Source: Blattamonas nauphoetae
Lineage: Eukaryota > Preaxostyla > Oxymonadida
Direction of reading: 5' to 3'
Assembly: GCA_033064195.1 (NCBI GenBank)
Contig: JARBJD010000158.1
Location: 62,001-126,000 of the forward strand
DNA length: 64,000 nt
Shown here: positions 57,101 to 64,000 of the stretch, piece by piece
Position numbering within the stretch: position 1 is the first letter of the stretch
How the letters are laid out: each line of letters begins with the position of its first letter
Notes under the pieces: generated by a model
Databases searched by the model: none
Told to the model about the DNA's origin: nothing
The model's input: only the letters and a program-made list of their open reading frames with translations
Translations under genes and position numbers: made by a program

Positions 57101-60100
57101 GCAATTTTTTACCACTTTGTTCTGTGTATCTTATTTTGAGTTCCCATTCGCCGTCGTTGATAGGACCAGTGAACGCTGTTCTCCAGTCATCTTCTACTTC
57201 TTTGATTTGTGTGAGAGTGGTTGGAGTGAGTGCATGAACAGTTCTGTCGAATGTTTGGAGAGAGTCTGTTCCAACCCAAATCGGGAGATGAGCCAGCTGG
57301 AGTGTCTCTTCATATACATCTGATTTCAGACTTCGTCTTTCATCAAGAGCCGCTCGTTCAAGTTCCTCATTTCCTCGAAGTCGTTTCAGCCACATCACTT
57401 CAACCGATTGATTATCAACGATAAATCCAGTTGTGATTCCGAGGCAGAGAGGAGAAGGGATGTCGGTGAAGATCCCAGGCTGTTCCTCATCGTCCACAAA
57501 CAATCGAGCTTCTCGAGTCCACATGTTCACTCGAATCGCGGCTGTCTTGGTACTCCACCCGCCACTCTCGTTTGTTCCTTCTGGCTTGAATTCATCTCCT
57601 TCTTTCCACATGCTTCCATCTCCAAGAAAGAAATCACCACCAATCCCACTGTCATGTAATCCACAGTGTGTTTGTGTAGCATCGTCAGGAAGTGGATGTT
57701 TGAGGAATCCAAGCACTGAAAAGATGAGAAGAGAGAAGAACATACTCACATCCCAGGGAATGTGTTCACGATCTCTGATTTTCAGTTCCCATTCTCCCTC
57801 TTCGATCGGAAGAGTGAATGCTGTTCTGCATTCATTGTTGGTAAATTTTAGGATTTGCGTGAGAGTGGTTGGAGTGAGCGAGTGAGCTGTTCTGTCGAGT
57901 GTTTGGAGGGATTCGGTTCCAACCCAAATCGGAAGATCGGTCATTTGTAGTTTCAAGTCCTCATTTTCTGATTTCAGAGTTCGTCTCTCCTCAAGAGCAT
58001 CTCGCACGAGTTCATCGTTTCCTCGGAGTCTTTTCAGCCAGAGCACTTCCAACGACTGATTCTCAAGATAGGAATCGGTTGAAATGCCAAGACAAAGAGG
58101 AGAAGGGATGTCGGTGAAGATCCCAGGCTGTTCCTCATCGTCCACGAACAGTCGAGCTTCTCTCGTCGTCACATTCACTCGAATCGCTGCTGTCTGACTA
58201 ACTCTCTCCCAAATCTTGTTGGTTCCTTCTGGCTTGAAGTCATCCCCTGATTTCCACATACTTCCATCATCAAGATCGAAACCACCACTCATTCCTTTGT
58301 CGTGCCATCCACACGAATGCTGTGTGGCATCTTCAGGAAGTGGATGTCTGAGAAAGCCCAGACCTGAAAAGATGAAAAGAGAGAAGAACAAACTCAAAAA
58401 TCTGAAGTTGTCATGATTTTTGTTTATTTTGAGTTCCCACTCTCCCTCGTCAATCGGAGTAGTGAATGCTGTTGTCCATCTCTTTTCGAGTTTGATGAAT
58501 TGTGTCAGAGTGGTTGGAGTGAGTGTGGGAGCAGTTTGGTCGAGTGTCTGGAGTGACGCAGTCTCATCCAAAATCTGAACATCGGCCAATTGATTGTTCG
58601 ATTCCTCGAGTTCCGATTTCAGAGGTCTCCGTTCCTCAAGAGCTGCTCGTTCGAGTTCATCATTTTCACGAAGTCGCTTCAGCCACAGCACTTCAATAGA
58701 TTGATTCTGATAGCGAGTTGTGATTGCGAGGCAAAGAAGAGAAGGGATGTCGGGGAAGATCCCAGGCTGTTCCTCATCGTCCACAAACAGTCGAGCTTCT
58801 CGAGTCCTCATGTTCACTCGAATCGCTGCTGTCTGCCCAACTCGATCGCACCTCTTGTTGGTTCCATTTGGCTTGAATTCCTTCCCTCCTGTCCACATTC
58901 TTCCATCCCAAAGAATGGAGTGTCCGCCAATTCCGCCGAGATAGCCTCCACACAGTGTTTGTGTGGCATTTTCAGGAAGTGGATGTCTGAGGAAGCCAAG
59001 CACTGAAAAGATGAGAAGAGAAAAGAACACCCTCACATTTGTACCACTTCGTTCTGTGTATCTGATTTTGAGTTCCCACTCACCTTCGTCGATCGGGACT
59101 GTGAAGGCAGTTCTCCAATCGTTCGTCTTTCCGAGTTTGGCAAATTGTGTGAGAGTGGTCGGAGTGAGTGTGTGAGCAGATCTGTCGAGTGTTTGAAGAG
59201 ATTCAGTTCCAATCCTGGTCGAAAGATCGTCGAGGTGCAGTTTCTCTTGTTCCACAACCCACATCTGTGTCTCCTGGTCTTCGCTTTGTAGTTCTTGGAG
59301 ATTGGGGATGGACTGGCTGAGCTTGTCGATCTCTTCTTTCAGGTTTGAAGGCGTTTCCGGTGTGTGAAGTGTGCCTTCGTCCATTTGGTCGTCGTCACCC
59401 CCATCCTCGAATCGACCAGAGGGTGGATTCATGTTGTTCGGAGGAATTGTGTCAACTTGTTTAGAATTCAGACTTTCGACCAGTTTGCGATATTCCGCGT
59501 TTGCGGCTTGAAGTGTCTTATTTTCTTCTTTGAGTCGAGCAAGCTCTTTTTTGAGATCTTGAAGTTGATTGTTTTGCATTTTCGAGAGTGGTGTCTCTGG
59601 TCCCAACATCCTTTCCAGCAGTCGTTCCTTGAATAGTTCGGTTGACGTCGGTCGAGATTCAGCATTCTGAGAAGTCGCGAAAGATACCACAAACAACGAT
59701 AAAAGGAAGATGAAGGAAGAAGGAAGATGAAAGGAGGATAAATGAGAATTGTTTGATGTAAAGGAGAGAAAAAGAGTGTGGAAGTGGCAGACAGGGTCAA
59801 GAAGCCGCACAAGAACAGTTCGCACGGCTGGAGCAAGTGAAGTCGGGATTTTGGATGTTTTGAATTTAGAAATCGTTTGAATCATCTTCGACAACGATTC
59901 ACCAACAAACAGTGGTCTCCCTGTCACCATCCGATGCACAATCACGCCCAACGACCAGATGTCACTTTCAGGCGTTCCACGGTGCGTTTTGTCGTTTAGC
60001 CGTTCTAACAAGGAGTATTCAGATGGTTCAACGTCTTGTACGGATTGTGATGTGTTCATTCCGGACGCTTCCGCTGCTCCGAAATCACCTGCAGCAGAAA

Positions 60101-60795
60101 ATGAAGTGACAATCAAAATAAGAGTGAAGAAGGATCAATATGGTTTAAATAATTATAAAATAGTTGTGAAAAAATGACAGAACCGCACACAGAGCATAGC
60201 ACGGTTGTCGTCTGTCAGAAGAACATTTTCAGGCTTCAGATCTCCATGAGCCATCGGATGCGTCGTATGGGTGTGCATCACACACAGCCCTTCAGCAATG
60301 TCAATCAAAATCTGCACTGCCACCTGCAATCCAGATCAAAAAACGATAGTTGTCATCCATTCAGAGAAGAAGAGGTGAAGAAAAATTTGATCAAGAAAAA
60401 TTGAAAAAAACCTCAAGTGGAATCAGTTCCTTCCGAGATTCAAAATCTGTCATCAAGTCCTTCAAATTCCATCTTCCAAGCTCCATCACAATCGAATGAT
60501 ATGTTTTCATCGCCATCGATTCGTGCAATCCAACAATTCGAGCATGTCGGAATCGTTCCAGAAGCGACACTTCACGCTCTCCCCGTTTCCGATCCGCTTC
60601 CGTCAATCGAGGAATCAATTTCAGCGCATACGACTTTCCTGTCGATGTTTCTTTGATTTCCAAAATCAGATCAAAACGACCTTCGTTGATTGGACGTACC
60701 GGTGTGTCTGCACAAAAACACAGAAAATAATGATCGAACCGAAGAGTAGAACACATACAGCCTGACGGAATCAGTCTGTCCACATCGGTTATCAT
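54159..60795 (-). CDS. Ser/Thr protein kinase with coiled coil and seven SPRY-like repeats
   Basis: Exons by frame and GT-AG borders: 60795-60759, 60707-60412, 60323-60191, 60088-59793, then 59666 to 54159. Introns between them are 51, 88, 102 and 126 nt. The kinase has the VAIK-type lysine in SYALKLIP, catalytic loop HGDLKPENVLL, CDFGAAE and SDIWSLGVIVHRMVTGRP, so it should be active; HRD is replaced by HGD. A coiled coil follows, then seven repeats of about 150 residues opening SLQTLDRTAHTLTP, with WELKI, FLRHPLPENATQ, MRTREARLFVDDEEQPGIF and WLKRLRG. These match SPRY-like domains. Between repeats lies a coiled coil of twelve 14-residue units (KMEEEKKKAEAER). Each repeat contains a 30-nt intron-like segment; one holds the apparent stop TAA at 56376. 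The final stop is TAA at 54159, with TGA 21 nt later. Probably a cytoplasmic signalling scaffold. Confidence 0.8.
54506..59032 (-). other. Seven 30-nt intron-like segments at equal positions in SPRY repeats
   Basis: Positions (5' to 3' on the minus strand): 59032-59003, 58393-58364, 57745-57716, 57100-57071, 56383-56354, 55738-55709 and 54535-54506. All are exactly 30 nt. Six begin GT (GTTTGTTC, GTATGTTC, GTGTGTTT, GTATGTAA, GTATGTTC, GTGTGTTC) and all end in AG after a run like CTCATCTTTTC. The first in gene order begins GG (GGGTGTTC). Being 3 x 10 nt they leave the frame open when not removed, except 56383-56354, which contains TAA. Removal joins WELKI...FSV directly to LGFLRHPLP. Confidence 0.85.
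54795..55300 (-). repeat. Twelve 42-bp repeats coding for a 14-residue coiled-coil unit
   Basis: Units encode KMEEEKKKAEAERA with variation mainly at the last positions (ERA, ERE, DRV, DRM) and at both ends of the array (KMEKEKKK, KMEEEKKNIEAD). Fourteen residues are exactly two heptads, so unit gain or loss preserves the coiled-coil phase and frame. The array separates SPRY-like repeats six and seven. Confidence 0.9.
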
Positions 60796-61419
60796 CAGGA
60801 GGTCGATCAGATGACCCTTTCTTCCTCCATTGAGGTCTGTCTTTTCTGAAAGTGTCTGTTATGTCTTCATCTCGACAGAAAAGATGCTTTTTTATTCTTC
60901 TTTCTTCTCAGAAGGTGTCCCCTCAGAAATAAGCGATGAGGGAGAAGAAACCACAGAGACTCAAGACATATGATGAAGTGAGCACAAAATAAACAAACAC
61001 AGTTGACAAGAGCAGATTATGCTCCGAGAGTGCGTTGTGACTCTGATAGACCGATCTCTGAAGGTTTTGTTTTAACTTGCGTTGAGAGAGAGCGAGACAG
61101 GTGATTCCATCGACTGGTGAGAGAAGAGATTGTGTGCGATCTGATCCATCCGAAGAGAATGACGGCAGAGGCTGAATGAAGAGAGAAGAGAGAGATGGAT
61201 TCGGTGATTATGATGGAAGAAAACAACAGACATTTTCAAACAATGGACAGAATTGGGTTGATTCGGGATTGTTGGGAGGGATGAAGTGAGGGAAGGGAGT
61301 GGCAGGGAAAGATGAGTCACCAGTCGCAGAGAGAGCGAGGCAGATGTTTCCATTGACGGGTTGTTCGAAGTGATTGTGTGCGATCTGATCCATCCGAAGA
61401 ATGCTGAATGAAGAGATTC
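60796..61419. other. Intergenic region with a partial tandem duplication
   Basis: Upstream of the kinase ATG. A segment at about 61081-61250 recurs at about 61326-61480 (shared core GTGTGCGATCTGATCCATCC and neighbouring text such as GGAAGAAAAC/GAAAGAAAAC), with a period near 245 bp. The second copy lies in the 3' flank shared with the 16280-21646 gene. No gene is supported here. Confidence 0.5.
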
Positions 61420-61566
61420 GAATGAAGAGTCAACAATGAGAGGTTTCTGAGAACATGATGAAAGAAAACGACAGACAAGTCAAAACTGGGTGAGTGCTTT
61501 GTTCGATGTCTGGTGTATCGAGGGGGAGTTGGAGGAAAAGAAGAGTCGTCCGTTGCAGAGTGCTGA

Positions 61567-62821
61567 TCAGAGTTCGTCGTTGTTCTGCCGAGTTGCTGTT
61601 TCTGTCTGCCTTCTCTCCACGCGAAGTGAGCATCCGCTGAACGACGATCCACGACGCGCAATCACAGGCACACAACCACCTCCACCAACAACAAGTCCTG
61701 CGGGCACATCAGACGACAACGAATGCACAATCTTCCGCTTCGGCGACACAATCGGCATTCCCAACGAATCGCGCTCCAATTCTTGTTTCGAAAAGGCAGT
61801 CTCTTCAAACCAGCTTCCACCAACATCAACCACAACCACGCCCTTCCCCGAACTCCACACAACAACACCCCCACTCATCTCCTCTCCTTCCGACTCTCTC
61901 AACGGCGAGCTGTTCATCACAATGCAGTCAACAATTCTCACTTCCTTCCGATCCAAAATTGACTCTCTCCTGATCTCCACAATCAGAACTCCTCCCCTCT
62001 TCCTTCCTCCGCTCTCCGTTAACAGTGTCCCACAATCCGAGAACTTACATTTCCTGATTTCTGTTCTTTCTTGTCCTGTCGAAATCTTAATCAGTCCAGT
62101 TCGCTCTCCTCCTCTTGTCTCACTTCGATTCGTCGAAAGGAACACACATCCATCCATCTCAAATCGAGACGACGCCAGTGTCGACGAGAACGCCACAAGT
62201 TCAGCGTTTCGAGTCTCCACTTCGACAAACATGCAATCCGACATTTCCAGTGTCACTTCAGTCGAGCTCGAACTGCACTTCACAAGTGTCACGTTCGACT
62301 CCATCCAAATCGACTTCATCTCAATCTTTGTCAGTCGAAGTGATCCTCCCGACCACAACACCATCCCCATCCCAACTCCCTCTCCCTCCCAACTCTCCAC
62401 CACTCTCACTCCATCCAAGACACACTCCCCAAACCCACTCACAACAACGCTTGCTGTCTTCGTCTCTCCAACCAGCGACGGGCGTGGAAGTCGAAGTGTC
62501 AGTCCGGTCATCTGCAGCGATCCTCCAGCGACCACCACAACTCCTTCCTCCTTCCCTTCCCTTCCCGCCTCTTCCTCCACATCCACTCGACTCTCTCCTT
62601 CAAACAGACCTCTCATTTCGAGTGTCTTCCGTCCAACATGGACCTGAGATCCAAATCGCGCGGACTTGTGAATCAGCAGAATCACCTCGTTCAATCCTTC
62701 TTCTTCTGTCCCTGTCTTCCATCCAATCGCAATCGAGCTGCACGGAGTTGAGAACGATCCACATTCCTCTGTTCTGTTCGATCCTCCTTCCGACACAATC
62801 ACTTCCACAATCGTGGAGTCT
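61567..62821 (-). pseudogene. Truncated inverted copy of the 3' end of the 16280 surface gene
   Basis: The minus-strand frame from 62821 to the TGA at 61567 is nearly identical to residues encoded by 20391-21646 (shared text GDSTIVEVIV versus RDSTIVEVIV, CGSFSTPCSSIAIGW, GGSLQM). There are a few dozen substitutions, no frame change, and the end is NNDEL. Homology continues about 130 bp into the 3' flank (to about 61430). The 5' end is cut exactly where a terminal repeat begins (62823). It has no signal peptide, so it is unlikely to be functional as it stands, though the frame is open. Confidence 0.85.
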
Positions 62822-62822
62822 C

Positions 62823-63015
62823 TTTTAACCAAACCAGTGCCCATCAACTGTTGAGTCTAACAACGGGGAAGTGGAAGAATGGGTGGCCCGATCCACCCGA
62901 ACAAACAAACGAATAAACCATTTTGTCTGTCCTGTTAAAACAAGCTAAAGATTCCCGACAAGGGGCTCAAGGGCCACAGTGTCAGTTCTGCCCAAGTGGG
63001 GGCCGTTGATGGGTC

Positions 63016-63046
<31 letters not shown>

Positions 63047-63303
63047 TGGGTATCTTTCCCCACTTCTCCAGAAAAGCCCCACCGGGGAAGAAAAACTGGA
63101 GAAAATAGGAGAGGTTCAAAAGAACGATTGAAATGAAAACACCAAAGGGTTTCAAATAAATGCGCCTCTACTGCGCAAGCTCGATTCCGCTGACGGAAGA
63201 GCGGGCTGCCTCTACCGCAGCACAAGCCGAGATGTCCTCGAGGCTTGTCCCTCAACAGTTGTGTGGCAGATGCCCATGTTGATGGGCACTGGTTTGGTTA
63301 AAA
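62823..63303. mobile_element. Small element with 26-bp inverted ends and a poly-A tract
   Basis: Perfect inverted repeats lie at 62823-62848 (TTTTAACCAAACCAGTGCCC, then ATCAAC) and 63278-63303. A run of about 28 A occurs at 63017-63044. A third, slightly different copy of the end sequence (TAACCAAACCAGGGCCATC) lies at 63325-63354 in the direct orientation, and all copies are near TGTTGAG or its complement. No coding capacity was found. It could be a MITE-like element or a nested pair of repeats. The poly-A could reflect a retroposed tail or a low-complexity assembly artefact. Confidence 0.5.
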
Positions 63304-63710
63304 GGTGTTCCCTCCGCTCACACCATAACCAAACCAGGGCCATCAACTGTTGAGTATTGAAAGGAGATCTGCTAAAACAGGATTCGAAGAATGAGAAAAG
63401 AAAAGAGAGGTCCTTGATCTGTCCTTTAGTCAATATGGCCGTGCCCCCGAAGGGGCTGTCACCAGCTGTTGTAGTTTTAGGGAGACTGTTGTTCCGCTCA
63501 TCTTGAAGCGAACAGCAACAATTTGTTGCTTCCTGTCTTCCATCCCCTACCTTGTTCCTCTTGTCACAAACTCAAACCCCCCGCTGATGAGGAGGCGAAC
63601 AGGGTGAATACTCTGATGCCTCGCTTGACACAACTGGATGCCCTTTCTTATCCCTCTGTTCGACGTCCACCCTCCGTGTGACGCACTCCAGCCATTCTTA
63701 AACAGAAGGC
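63304..63710. other. Repeat-related noncoding region
   Basis: No gene supported. Scattered degenerate matches to the 35-bp satellite unit appear (CGCTCATCTTGAAGCGAAC near 63496, GGCGAACAGGGTGAATACTC near 63593), suggesting that the array to the right once extended further left. Confidence 0.5.
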
Positions 63711-64000
63711 GAATCTGGTGAACACTCTGCCGCTTATCTTGAAGCGAATCTGGTGAACACTCTGCCGCTTATCTTGAAGCGAATCTGGTGAACACTCTGC
63801 CGCTTATCTTGAAGCGAATCTGGTGAACACTCTGCCGCTTATCTTGAAGCGAATCTGGTGAACACTCTGCCGCTTATCTTGAAGCGAATCTGGTGAACAC
63901 TCTGCCGCTTATCTTGAAGCGAATCTGGTGAACACTCTGCCGCTTATCTTGAAGCGAATCTGGTGAACACTCTACCGCTTATCTTGAAGCGAATCTGGTG
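63711..64000. repeat. 35-bp tandem array, at least 8 copies, running off the right edge
   Basis: Unit GAATCTGGTGAACACTCTGC followed by CGCTTATCTTGAAGC, 35 bp. Eight complete head-to-tail copies run from 63711 to 63990 plus a partial one. One copy differs by a single base (CTACCGC for CTGCCGC). There are no spacers, so it is not a CRISPR array. Near identity and position at the end of the sequence fit a satellite or subtelomeric-type repeat, but neither can be shown. Confidence 0.9.

Noticed and set aside
63711-64000. CRISPR-like array
   Set aside because: Head-to-tail 35-bp repeats without spacers, in a eukaryotic context.

Overview
The window looks like nuclear DNA of a gene-dense protist. 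Long secreted or membrane proteins are encoded in single exons, other genes carry GT-AG introns that are often only about 28-32 nt long, and several DNA transposons are present. The gene content (large beta-helix surface proteins with tandem Ig-like repeats, a transmembrane pseudokinase receptor, a Ser/Thr kinase fused to tandem SPRY-like domains) resembles oxymonads such as Blattamonas. That assignment comes from family style, not from a search. No rRNA, tRNA, CRISPR array or virus-derived element could be supported.

Layout. 1-9915 (-): a beta-helix surface protein gene running off the left edge, split by a pogo-like transposon (5570-7585) and a fold-back element (8176-9531). 10123-13574 (-): a six-exon helical protein of unknown function. 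14858-16052 (+): a coiled-coil/SPRY-like gene with a 28-nt intron. 16280-21646 (+): a second surface protein. 22468-24318: a 1.85-kb palindromic element. 24.3-43.6 kb: a decayed, gene-poor stretch with broken surface-protein copies, fragments of spliced genes, a hAT transposon (31.6-33.6 kb) and a 2.2-kb satellite of 52-bp units that appears to lie inside an intron. 43795-50129 (+): a full receptor with beta-helix, Ig-like repeats, one membrane span and a pseudokinase. 50769-53282 (+): a paralogue of the first gene without the transposons. 54159-60795 (-): a kinase followed by seven SPRY-like repeats. 61567-62821 (-): a truncated inverted copy of the 3' end of the 16280-21646 gene, cut at the terminal repeat of a small element. 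62.8-64 kb: small repeats, a poly-A tract and a 35-bp tandem array at the right edge.

The surface proteins and the pseudokinase receptor form one expanded family (cell-surface or secreted, ligand unknown). Their repeated, duplicated, truncated and transposon-split state suggests an actively recombining surface-gene region. The most informative signal is in the kinase gene. Each of its seven SPRY-like repeats carries, at the same place, a 30-nt segment that looks like an intron, and the single-domain SPRY gene at 14858 needs a 28-nt intron at the equivalent position. Tiny introns also restore the frame in at least two other genes.

The weakest parts of this annotation are the functions of the degenerate genes between 24 and 43 kb and the exact start codons of genes whose 5' exons are short.
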